Source of the DNA: Caldilineaceae bacterium
GTDB lineage: Bacteria; Chloroflexota; Anaerolineae; Caldilineales; Caldilineaceae
Assembly (NCBI GenBank): GCA_020846635.1
Contig: JADLDO010000048.1
Coordinates: 62,001-126,000 of the forward strand
Length of the DNA: 64,000 nt
Reading direction: 5' to 3'
Shown here: piece by piece, positions 18,569 through 25,943 of the stretch
Position numbering within the stretch: position 1 is the stretch's first letter
How the letters are laid out: each line of letters starts with the position of its first letter
The notes under the pieces: generated by a model
What the model saw: the letters and a program-made list of their open reading frames with translations, nothing else
What the model was told of the DNA's origin: nothing
Databases searched by the model: none
Position numbers and translations under genes: made by a program

Positions 18569-19603
18569 TCAAGCGCGTATGAGGTTCACCAGATGCAGCA
18601 GCAGGCCCACAAACACGACTGTCCAGGCGATCAGTGCCAGATAGACAAAGGTGTGGGGGATCGCTAGCAGGAAAGGCAGGTCGAGGGCGTGCGATAGCCG
18701 CAGGGTACAGGTGGTGTACATGCCGAGCGGAAAGACCATTCCCCAATATTGCGGATCATAATGGAGCGGGAAGCGGTGGACGCCATGTCGCCAGACACCC
18801 AAAACCAGCAGCAGCGGAATCCACCAGCTAGCGATGCTCCAGAAGAAAAGGGTAAAGCCCTTGAGAAAAGGCAATAGCTCTGCCAGCAGGGGCATTGCAT
18901 CGACATTCAGGATGAGGATCGCACCCGCCAGCGTCGTGATTGCCACCGCGCCCATGTTGATCCAATAGGGGGGGGCTAGGTTAGCAGGGGCAAAGACGAG
19001 AAAGGTAAAGCGGTAGAAGATCAGGGTGATGATCAACAGATAGAGCATGCAGCCTAGAAGAAAGAGGCAGATCATGGCGAAGATGATGATGTCATGCCCA
19101 AAGCCCCATTGCGGAGCCAACAGCACACCCAGCACCGACAGCGACTGCGTGGCGACCACTGCCAACATCCATGCGCCATTGAGGCCCTGTTCGATGGGCG
19201 GTTTTTCGGCGCGCACCGTCATGGCAGCAAAGAAAGTATACATAATGAGCAGCCACAGCGCCACTGCCAACAGCCAGAGCCATTGCGCCACCTGGGGCGC
19301 GCCGGCGACGATGATGAGCTGCGTTCCCAATACAGCAGTGCCCGCGACCAGGGTGAAGAAGCCAGGCCCCCGGCTGTGGTTGTTCAGGTCTGCCCAAACG
19401 CGCGGCCAATAGCGTACGAGCCGGACCAGTGTGATCGTCCACAGGATGAGGTAGGCGACGATGTTGATTGGGAGCAGGATGCGGGCGATGATGATGAAAC
19501 CGAGCAGGTGACTGGCAATCGAGACGATGCCCGTCGCCATGACCAATGCAAAATAGGCAGGGAAGAAGCCTGCAATCCCCTGCTGAAGTTCGGATCGGTT
19601 CAC
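18569..19603 (-). CDS. TDT-family transporter/anion channel (TehA/SLAC1/C4-dicarboxylate type)
   Basis: A 344-residue membrane protein with about ten helices. It begins RSELQQGIAGFFPAYFALVMATGIVSIA, the typical first helix of the TehA/Mae1/SLAC1 fold (F-P-x-Y-F-x-x-V-M-x-T-G). The GTG at 19601-19603 is chosen because it falls 4 nt after the stop of the preceding small gene and has GGAG upstream; the frame runs further 5' but overlaps that gene. Known relatives carry nitrate, chloride, sulfite, tellurite or C4-dicarboxylates. Its place at the end of the molybdenum-oxidoreductase operon suggests it moves an anionic substrate or product of that enzyme; this is inference. Confidence 0.88.
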   Translation of the reverse strand: MNRSELQQGIAGFFPAYFALVMATGIVSIASHLLGFIIIARILLPINIVAYLILWTITLVRLVRYWPRVWADLNNHSRGPGFFTLVAGTAVLGTQLIIVAGAPQVAQWLWLLAVALWLLIMYTFFAAMTVRAEKPPIEQGLNGAWMLAVVATQSLSVLGVLLAPQWGFGHDIIIFAMICLFLLGCMLYLLIITLIFYRFTFLVFAPANLAPPYWINMGAVAITTLAGAILILNVDAMPLLAELLPFLKGFTLFFWSIASWWIPLLLVLGVWRHGVHRFPLHYDPQYWGMVFPLGMYTTCTLRLSHALDLPFLLAIPHTFVYLALIAWTVVFVGLLLHLVNLIRA

Positions 19604-19607
19604 CTGC

Positions 19608-19835
19608 CTACCGCTCCAGCCTGTTGAGATACCAGAGTAGCCCCACATTGAGAGCGAGGCAGACCAGGCTGGCGAACGCAGCAGGCCACAGAACCGTTTC
19701 ATCGCCACCCAGATAGGCGTTCATGGTCGCTGTGAGCAGCCAAAGCTGCAGGATGACGATGATCATCACCAGGGAAAGAATCCCGGTGACAATCGTCATG
19801 CGCTGGCTGCGCGAGAAGCGCGCGCGATTTCTCAT
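19608..19835 (-). CDS. Small two-helix membrane protein in the redox operon
   Basis: A 75-residue protein with a basic N-terminus (RNRARFSRSQRM) and two hydrophobic helices (IVTGILSLVMIIVILQLWLL and WPAAFASLVCLALNVGLLWY). AAGGAG lies upstream of the ATG at 19833-19835. It lies between the Rieske gene (27 nt downstream of it) and the TDT gene (4-nt gap), so translation is probably coupled. It may be a structural or assembly subunit of the membrane redox complex. I cannot assign a family; short proteins like this commonly accompany Rieske genes. Confidence 0.75.
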   Translation of the reverse strand: MRNRARFSRSQRMTIVTGILSLVMIIVILQLWLLTATMNAYLGGDETVLWPAAFASLVCLALNVGLLWYLNRLER

Positions 19836-19862
19836 GGCAGCAGTTCTCCTTGTGGCATGCTG

Positions 19863-20411
19863 CTAGGCAAGGGATTCGCTCTTGCCTGTGGCATAGATGG
19901 TGCCGTCACGTATCTCCAAAGTAACCCGTTCCAGCGGTCGCTGCGGCGGCCCAGCGAGAGGTCGGCCTGTGGCAATGTCGAAATAGCCTTCATGACACGG
20001 GCAATGGAGATGACCCTCCTCTGGTTGGGGGATGACGGGACAGAGCAGATGGGTGCATAAACGGTCAAAGGCGACAAAGTGCGTCTCATCCAGGCGCACG
20101 AGGATACAGGGGTCTTTTTCGGTGGGATAGGTAAAGACCTTGTTGCCACCGACCGGGATCGCATCCACGTTGTCAATTGCCACAATGGGCAGCGCCCCTT
20201 GACTGCGCCGCCAGGCATTCTGCAAGAGAATCCAGAATTGGCCCACGGTAAAGGCCAAACTGGTGAGTACCATAAAACGAGTGAAGTCACGCCGCGAGAC
20301 ATACTCATCCTGGGGCCAGTCGATGGGAAAATCGCGCCGCCAGCGTGGTTGGGGTGCATCGCCTCGCCCATCCGGTGGGACACTGATGCGTTCGCCATCT
20401 GGAATTCTCAT
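19863..20411 (-). CDS. Rieske [2Fe-2S] protein with twin-arginine N-terminus
   Basis: A 182-residue iron-sulfur protein. The start at 20409-20411 overlaps the ferredoxin stop as ATGA, and GGAG lies upstream. A twin-arginine motif SRRDF (residues 39-43) precedes a hydrophobic helix (~46-66), as in membrane-anchored Rieske subunits exported folded by Tat. The cluster ligands are in CTHLLC and CPCHEGYF (C-x-H then C-x-x-H). The domain ends with the usual RPLERVTLEI strand. It would pass electrons between the membrane cytochrome and another carrier on the outer face. Its neighbours have no export signals, so how it connects to the cytoplasmic enzyme is an open point. Confidence 0.92.
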   Translation of the reverse strand: MRIPDGERISVPPDGRGDAPQPRWRRDFPIDWPQDEYVSRRDFTRFMVLTSLAFTVGQFWILLQNAWRRSQGALPIVAIDNVDAIPVGGNKVFTYPTEKDPCILVRLDETHFVAFDRLCTHLLCPVIPQPEEGHLHCPCHEGYFDIATGRPLAGPPQRPLERVTLEIRDGTIYATGKSESLA

Positions 20412-21070
20412 GGCTGCATCTCCTGGGCGCTGACAAAGGCATCCCAATCCATGTTCGCCATCTCCAGGAGGATAGATTGGCCGATGGGCGGGTCTTGCAT
20501 GGCCGCGGTGACATCGACATATTCTGCCTTCGCCTCAATCGGCACCATCATCTGTACCTTTGTGTGGATCGTCTGTTCCCCAAACTGGAAGGTATTGGTT
20601 GTGCGTGAGCGGGGGCGCAGTTTTTCAATTTCGGCGCGTGTGCCATAGAAAAGCGCCTGGCTGGGACAGACCGAAGCGCACATCGGCTTGAGCCCCACCG
20701 ACGTACGGTCATAGCACATATCGCACTTCATCATCAGGTTCATACCGGTGTTCATCTTGGGCACGCCAAAGGGACAGGCCAAAACGCAATTGTTGCAGGC
20801 GATACAGCGCGGCTTGCGCGCCGTTTGGACAACCCCGTCCTCTGTGCGCTTGATGGCATCTGCCGGGCAGACTTCGGCACAGGTGGGTGAATCACAGTGC
20901 ATGCAGACCATCGGTACGGTCTGGGTCGATACGGCTTGGTTCACATAGTCAAGCTGAATCATCGAATGGCCCTTGTGGGTGTCACATTCTGTACAAGCCT
21001 GGACACAGGCTTGGCAACCGATACAGCGACCAGGATCGACAAAGAATTCCAGGTGTTCGGGGACAGCCAA
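20408..21070 (-). CDS. Four-cluster 4Fe-4S ferredoxin-type electron-transfer subunit
   Basis: A 220-residue protein of the FdhB/NrfC/DmsB-like family. The start is taken as TTG (21068-21070) because AGGAGG lies 6 nt upstream; the open frame to 21193 would overlap the upstream gene and adds non-conserved sequence. Four Cys groups are visible: CIGCQACVQACTEC, CMHCDSPTCAEVCP, CIACNNCVLACPFG and CDMCYDRTSVGLKPMCASVC, enough for four [4Fe-4S] clusters. It would wire the molybdopterin subunit to the quinone or Rieske side. There is no signal peptide, so it is cytoplasmic. It overlaps the Rieske gene by 4 nt and follows the oxidoreductase by 10 nt. Confidence 0.94.
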   Translation of the reverse strand: MAVPEHLEFFVDPGRCIGCQACVQACTECDTHKGHSMIQLDYVNQAVSTQTVPMVCMHCDSPTCAEVCPADAIKRTEDGVVQTARKPRCIACNNCVLACPFGVPKMNTGMNLMMKCDMCYDRTSVGLKPMCASVCPSQALFYGTRAEIEKLRPRSRTTNTFQFGEQTIHTKVQMMVPIEAKAEYVDVTAAMQDPPIGQSILLEMANMDWDAFVSAQEMQP

Positions 21071-21080
21071 GTTTGACCTC

Positions 21081-23327
21081 CTATTGTTGTGATTCCAATT
21101 TGTCTGCGTATTCTGGGGGCGTTGCAGCCTTGTAGACCTTGACCGCACAGACCTTATACTCTGGGATTTTAGAGATGGGGTCTTGCGCTGCAATGGTCAG
21201 TTGGTTTGCGCTTTTGCGTCCGGCCCAGTGATAGGGCATGAAGACGGTATCGGGGCGGATGGTACGGACCACCTGCGCGCGTATCGTGGCGCTGCCGCGA
21301 CGTGATTCGACTGTGACCCATTTGCCATCGGCAATGCCCAGCCGTTCGGCCATGAGGGGGTGCATTTCTAGGCGAGGCTCCGGGTAATGATCGACGAGCG
21401 GGCCAATGCGCCGCGTTTGCGTGCCAGAGAGAAATTGGCTGACCACGCGCCCGGTGGTGAGCATGAGAGGGTACTCTGCATCGACATCTTCGGTAGGCGG
21501 CACATAGGGCGTGACCTTGAAGCGCGCTTTACCATCGGGGAAGTAGAAGGGGCCTTTGCCCTGCGCCACCGGGTTCCACGAGTCCGGTTCAAAGAGGCGC
21601 GGCGTCCCAGGGTGATCTTCGCTGGGGCAAGGCCAAAAGACACCATACTGCTTCTCGATCTTCTCATAGGTGACGCCGGAGTAATCGACAATGCCGCCCT
21701 TAGAGGCAACACGCAACTCGTCGAAAATTTCGCCGGGGTTCTTGAAGGTGAAGCCCTTTTCGCGCTTCAAGGCGCGGGCGATGTCTTGAAAAATGATCCA
21801 GTCCTGGCGGGCATCGCCTGGGCAGTCCACTGCTTTATTGATGCGGATAATGCGCCCTTCGACTTGGGTCACTGTACCTTCGTCCTCCTCTTGCTGCGAC
21901 CCTGGCAGGACAATGTCGGCATAGCGCGCTGTCTCGCTGAGGAAGAAGTCAATGGCAACGTAGAATTCTAGCTTCTCAAGCGCCTGACGCACGAAATTGT
22001 TGTCGGGCAGTGAGACAAGCGGATTGAAGCAGATGCTCAAGAGCCCCTTGATCTCACCCTGGTCGATCTTGCGGATCATCTCATAGGCATCGACACCAGC
22101 TAGCGGCATGTCGTTGACATCCATGCCCCATACGCCAGCGACGTAGGCGCGGTGTTCGGGATTGCTGATATCGCGGCCACCGGGGAGTTGATCGCATTTT
22201 TGCCCATGCTCGCGCCCGCCTTGCCCGTTGGCCTGGCCTGTGATCGTGCCATAGCCACAATTGGGCTTACCGATGCGCCCAGAGGCAAGCACGATGTTGA
22301 TGGCGCTGAGTACATTTTGCACGCCGTGGCTGTGATGTTCCAGGCCGCGCGCATGAAGCAGGAAGCTCTTTTGGGCAGTGCCCCACCATTCGGCAGCTTG
22401 GTGGATGGCCTTCTCGCCAATGCCGGTCACTTCCGCGGTACGCTTGGGCGTCCACGCTGCCACCTCTGCGGCTACCTCGGCAAAACCGTTGGTGTGCTGC
22501 TCGATGAACTCATGATCGAGCCAATCATGTTCGATCATGAGGTGGAGGATGCCGTTGAAGAGCGCCGTGTCACGACCGGGCTTGATGGGTAGGAATAGAT
22601 CGCAGGTGCGGGCAATCGGGGTGAGGCGAGGATCAACCACGATGATCTTGGCCCCATGTTCGCGCGCCTGCCATACATAGTCAGTGGTGATAGGCGAACA
22701 TTCGGCTACGTTGGAGCCGCTAATCCAGACCACATCAGTGCCGACGATGTCCGACCAGGGGTTGGCCGAACGGTCGACGCCAAATGCGATCTTGTTGCCG
22801 GCGGCTGCGCTGACCATGCACAAGCGCCCGTTGTAATCAATGTTGGCGGTACGCAGGCACATGCGCGCAAACTTGCCGATGAAGTAGGTCTTTTCGGTGG
22901 TGAGGCTGGCCCCGGTCAACAGGCCAAAGGCATCGGGGCCATGTTGGCTCTGGATGCGGTCGATCTCTGCCGCCACGCGGCCAATGGCCTCCTCATAGCC
23001 CATCTGCCGGAAGCCGCCCGGCGCGCTTGCGTCACGCTGGTAGGCGTGGAGCAGGCGATCGGGGTGGCCGTTTTGCAGATAGCGCTTGACACCTTTGGGA
23101 CAGAGTTTCCCCTGGTTAAAGGGGAACTCATACCAAGGCTCTATGCCGATGACTTGATTGTCTTTGACTTTGAGCTGCACACCACATTGTTGTCCGCAGA
23201 AACAGCAGTGGGTCTTGACGAGCTTGTCCGGCTCGACACCTGTATCGAGTTGTGCGCCCTGTGCATAGGCCAGGTGCGGGCCGAATTGGTCGATAATTTC
23301 GAGCATACTGGCAGGTATTTCTGCCAT
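21081..23327 (-). CDS. Molybdopterin oxidoreductase (nitrate reductase/formate dehydrogenase superfamily)
   Basis: A 748-residue catalytic subunit. AAAGGAT precedes the ATG. An N-terminal [4Fe-4S] site is C41-x2-C44-x3-C48-x27-C76, followed by KG. Cys170 in NGRLCMVSAAAG is placed where Nap/Nas-type enzymes carry the molybdenum ligand, and WISGSNVAECSPIT and the C-terminal LTTGRVVSQFLSGTQTRR segment bind the pterin cofactor. There is no Tat signal, so the enzyme should act in the cytoplasm, as assimilatory-type enzymes do. The closest recognisable pattern is the assimilatory/periplasmic nitrate reductase branch, but formate dehydrogenase or another oxyanion reductase cannot be excluded. It is co-transcribed with ferredoxin, Rieske, small membrane protein and TDT genes. 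Confidence 0.92.
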   Translation of the reverse strand: MAEIPASMLEIIDQFGPHLAYAQGAQLDTGVEPDKLVKTHCCFCGQQCGVQLKVKDNQVIGIEPWYEFPFNQGKLCPKGVKRYLQNGHPDRLLHAYQRDASAPGGFRQMGYEEAIGRVAAEIDRIQSQHGPDAFGLLTGASLTTEKTYFIGKFARMCLRTANIDYNGRLCMVSAAAGNKIAFGVDRSANPWSDIVGTDVVWISGSNVAECSPITTDYVWQAREHGAKIIVVDPRLTPIARTCDLFLPIKPGRDTALFNGILHLMIEHDWLDHEFIEQHTNGFAEVAAEVAAWTPKRTAEVTGIGEKAIHQAAEWWGTAQKSFLLHARGLEHHSHGVQNVLSAINIVLASGRIGKPNCGYGTITGQANGQGGREHGQKCDQLPGGRDISNPEHRAYVAGVWGMDVNDMPLAGVDAYEMIRKIDQGEIKGLLSICFNPLVSLPDNNFVRQALEKLEFYVAIDFFLSETARYADIVLPGSQQEEDEGTVTQVEGRIIRINKAVDCPGDARQDWIIFQDIARALKREKGFTFKNPGEIFDELRVASKGGIVDYSGVTYEKIEKQYGVFWPCPSEDHPGTPRLFEPDSWNPVAQGKGPFYFPDGKARFKVTPYVPPTEDVDAEYPLMLTTGRVVSQFLSGTQTRRIGPLVDHYPEPRLEMHPLMAERLGIADGKWVTVESRRGSATIRAQVVRTIRPDTVFMPYHWAGRKSANQLTIAAQDPISKIPEYKVCAVKVYKAATPPEYADKLESQQ

Positions 23328-23472
23328 AGCGTGATCCTTTCAGGGTAAAACATTCACGGTAAAGCATCTGCTTTTGGTTGACCGGCAGAGGGGAATTCCT
23401 CATGCCTCGGAATGACATAGAGTGGTCGATTCCGGTCAATGCATAGAGCAGGATGCTGGAGGGTATTTGTGT

Positions 23473-24666
23473 CTAGGGATGGAAATTTCGAGCATCTTCC
23501 GACCCTAAGGGGCCTTCGCCAATGCCCGGGTTGGCATAGACCGGCATGGGCTGGCGTGTGATCGGCGCACCGTCTGTTGCTCCAATCACAGGTACTGGCG
23601 TGTCGAAGTCCCCTAAAGGACTGCCACCGCGGATACCGTCCCAGAGCCGCCCTTGCGCCGCGGCAAACATTGCGCGACGGCATGGGGGGCAGATCCATTG
23701 GTAATGTTCGACAGGGTTGTTGGGCATCTCATAGCGGTAGCCGAGCGCTTTCTCGGTGTGGATCAAGTCCTCGACATGGAGACGGGATGTAAAGGGATGC
23801 CCGCAGCGGCGACAGAGGGCGGCTTCTTCCTGCTCGCCGACCTCTTTGTAGAAGCGAACACCGATTTGGGCCGGGCGTTGGAAAATGTGGAAGAACTTGC
23901 CAAAGGGCAGCCACAGAAAGGTTGCAATGACGGTGATGGCATGGAGGATCGCCAGGAAATCATAGGCATAACCCTTGAGCCAGGTATAGCTGGCAGTGAG
24001 CATCAGCCCCGTAACGCTGACGGCAAAGAGCAGGATGAGGGGCAGGAAGTCCTCGGCAAAGAGCTGCACTGCCGCGGCTCCTTCCTCGCGCATACGGCGG
24101 CGCATTGCCAGCATGACGCCCGCAATCACCAGAAACGAAGACCAGACAAGCCCGTGAAAGAGCAGAAAGCCTGCAATGGATTCAACGGGAAAGGCGAAGG
24201 TGGGAAAGCCAAAGATGTAGGCGCGATACCACTCCAATTGGTCTGGAATTGCCTGGAAATGCAGCCAGCCAAAGACCAATGGAAAGGTGATGGCGATGGC
24301 AAGAACACAGCCCCACATGATCAGGGAATGGGTCAAACCGCGCAGCCACTCACGCGACCAGATAAAGCGGTTAATGACAATGTCGTTGAAGACCCAATAG
24401 CCCCAGTGACGTGCCTGGTTGCGCCAGTCGCCCATGCGGAAGAAGGTGCGCCATCCTTGCCGCCAGTAGACGGCAGTCGGTGGGCGTTGCAGCCACATGG
24501 CATAGCGATAGGTGAGGCCAAAGGTGGCAAAGAGGACAGCGAAGGTGTAGGCGACAAGCGCGGCGTCAAAATGCGCTAGGTTGCGTGAACCAATCACAAT
24601 CAGAAGGCCGAGGATCATGGTGACCAGTAGGCCCCAGGCGGTTGCCTTGATGACTTCACGGTTCAT
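23473..24666 (-). CDS. Cytochrome b-like membrane subunit (nitrate reductase gamma/HdrE-like) with zinc-ribbon tail
   Basis: A 397-residue protein with about six membrane helices. Histidines in or next to helices (RGLTHSLIMWG, LLFHGLVWSS, AILHAITVIATFLWLPFGKFFH) could bind heme b, as in NarI-like quinol oxidising subunits. Residues ~290-345 carry CRRCG and CPPCR pairs, a likely zinc or iron site on the cytoplasmic side, and the last ~50 residues are low-complexity. AAAGGG precedes the ATG. It is the first gene of the redox group; the 145-nt gap to the oxidoreductase has no terminator, so one operon is likely. It is probably the quinone-reactive membrane anchor. Confidence 0.85.
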   Translation of the reverse strand: MNREVIKATAWGLLVTMILGLLIVIGSRNLAHFDAALVAYTFAVLFATFGLTYRYAMWLQRPPTAVYWRQGWRTFFRMGDWRNQARHWGYWVFNDIVINRFIWSREWLRGLTHSLIMWGCVLAIAITFPLVFGWLHFQAIPDQLEWYRAYIFGFPTFAFPVESIAGFLLFHGLVWSSFLVIAGVMLAMRRRMREEGAAAVQLFAEDFLPLILLFAVSVTGLMLTASYTWLKGYAYDFLAILHAITVIATFLWLPFGKFFHIFQRPAQIGVRFYKEVGEQEEAALCRRCGHPFTSRLHVEDLIHTEKALGYRYEMPNNPVEHYQWICPPCRRAMFAAAQGRLWDGIRGGSPLGDFDTPVPVIGATDGAPITRQPMPVYANPGIGEGPLGSEDARNFHP

Positions 24667-24689
24667 ATGGATCCCTTTGTAAATTTGCG

Positions 24690-24707
24690 GACACAGTGCG
24701 TTGTGTC
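24690..24707 (-). promoter_or_regulatory. Small palindrome upstream of the redox operon
   Basis: GACACA-N6-TGTGTC lies ~25 nt upstream of the first gene of the redox operon. It could be an operator, but 6-bp arms occur by chance. The rest of 24667-24918 shows nothing I can support. Confidence 0.25.
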
Positions 24708-24918
24708 TAGGGTGAGTTATCGGCTGGAGACATTGTAGGCTGGAACGCGCTTGCGGGCAACTGGTGGTTCGATGGTTGCGTTATCGTCTATTCTACAGCT
24801 ACTTCTACTTCAATTTGTAGCGACTGATAATAGATTGTGGTACTGGTGCGGGATAGATTGGGTGATATGGCGTGGCGCGTTGATGTAGAATCAGAGGCTA
24901 GAACGGCGTCCGCACGCT

Positions 24919-25353
24919 CTAATGGGGCCTTGCGTTGACGTTTGCCATGTGTCGCATCGTGACAACCAAATGTCTTTTCTTTGGCATTGACCAGCGCTGC
25001 CAAGCCTTTAATTTCGCATGTAAAAGGGTGATGCTGATCGGTTTGATAATGTACTCATCTGCACCCGCCGCATAGACTTCTAATGCAAACCCCTCATCAT
25101 CCTGGGACGAAAGGACAAGAATTGGTTTGTTTGTCCAGGAGCGGAGACTTCGGCATGTCTGCAAGGCGTCGGCGATGGTGTTCGTTTCGGCTTCAATCAG
25201 AATGAGATCAAAATTGGCCGCCTCGTGAACTAAAACGGTGGGGCGGTAGATGCTCTTAATCGAGTAGGTCTTTTCGAACTGCTCTAAAGCGGATACCCAC
25301 GAATCCGCGGCGTTGCGCTGATCTGTGAGAGACAGCACTCGATGCGTGATCAT
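24919..25353 (-). CDS. Stand-alone degenerate receiver-domain protein
   Basis: A 144-residue protein with the fold pattern of a response-regulator receiver. The expected phosphoacceptor strand reads FDLILIEAE, so the site is Glu54 rather than Asp. The later conserved parts are intact: PILVLSSQDDEG (beta 4 with Ser), AAGADEYIIKPI (the K-P motif of beta 5). The acidic pocket near the N-terminus (LSLTDQRN) is also incomplete. Such a protein may be locked in an active-like state or work by protein contact only. Only AGGA directly abuts the ATG, so the start is uncertain. It lies upstream of, and points towards, the redox operon. Confidence 0.65.
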   Translation of the reverse strand: MITHRVLSLTDQRNAADSWVSALEQFEKTYSIKSIYRPTVLVHEAANFDLILIEAETNTIADALQTCRSLRSWTNKPILVLSSQDDEGFALEVYAAGADEYIIKPISITLLHAKLKAWQRWSMPKKRHLVVTMRHMANVNARPH

Positions 25354-25512
25354 TCCTGGCCTCGAGTTTCGGAAAGCATACTGATGTACTCTATGAATTG
25401 TATTCTCCTATCGTGGCATCCTGTATGTTGGCGAGCTTTCACTTGCGGTATGATTGGGGGTATGTGCTCTGTGAGAATGGGGTGCGTCTTGACAGCCGAA
25501 CGATGGGCGCAA

Positions 25513-25566
25513 TCAAAAGAGCACTTTCGTCGCCATGTCACTCAGACGACGAAAGTGCTCTTTTGA
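25513..25566 (-). terminator. Strong hairpin terminator after tRNA-Leu
   Basis: A perfect 20-bp stem: TCAAAAGAGCACTTTCGTCG (25513-25532) with its complement at 25547-25566. In the minus-strand transcript the distal arm ends in CTCTTTTGATT, giving a short U-tract. It lies 7 nt past the tRNA 3' end. Confidence 0.85.
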
Positions 25567-25572
25567 ATCGAG

Positions 25573-25657
25573 TGCCGAGGACAAGATTTGAACTTGCACA
25601 CCCTTAACGGGCGCCAGCCCCTCAAGCTGGTGCGTCTGCCAATTCCGCCACCTCGGC
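25573..25657 (-). tRNA. tRNA-Leu (anticodon GAG)
   Basis: An 85-nt class II tRNA. The acceptor arm GCCGAGG pairs with CCTCGGC, with discriminator A. The anticodon stem CCAGC/GCTGG encloses TTGAGGG, giving anticodon GAG (reads CUC and CUU). A long variable arm follows (GGCGCCCGTTAAGGGTGT), then the T arm with GTTCAAATC. The D arm has TGGCAGACGC. The 3' CCA is not encoded (CTC follows). Confidence 0.96.
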
Positions 25658-25815
25658 CTATTTACTTCCTGATACTACGCATCTGCTTGTTCTAACCCGC
25701 GTACACGATGCCGCCAGACAAGTGCAGCAAACGAGCAGACTCATTTCACTAGGCTATTACTATACTTGATTTGGCGATTGAAGTCAAACTACAACCGTTC
25801 TTTACTTCTCACTTT

Positions 25816-25844
25816 TTGACAGCCACACTTCGTTGCCCTAAGAT
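25816..25844 (+). promoter_or_regulatory. Consensus-like promoter of htpG
   Basis: A perfect TTGACA (25816-25821) is 17 nt from TAAGAT (25839-25844), giving a ~90-nt leader. No CIRCE-type element is seen. Confidence 0.7.
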
Positions 25845-25943
25845 CGCCTTTTACAGAGGGATTCAGGTATACAGTGCGTTTGCTGGGTACTTGCTCTACA
25901 GATAGATGCGCTTTTGGAACATGACTTATTGGAGGAGTTGACC

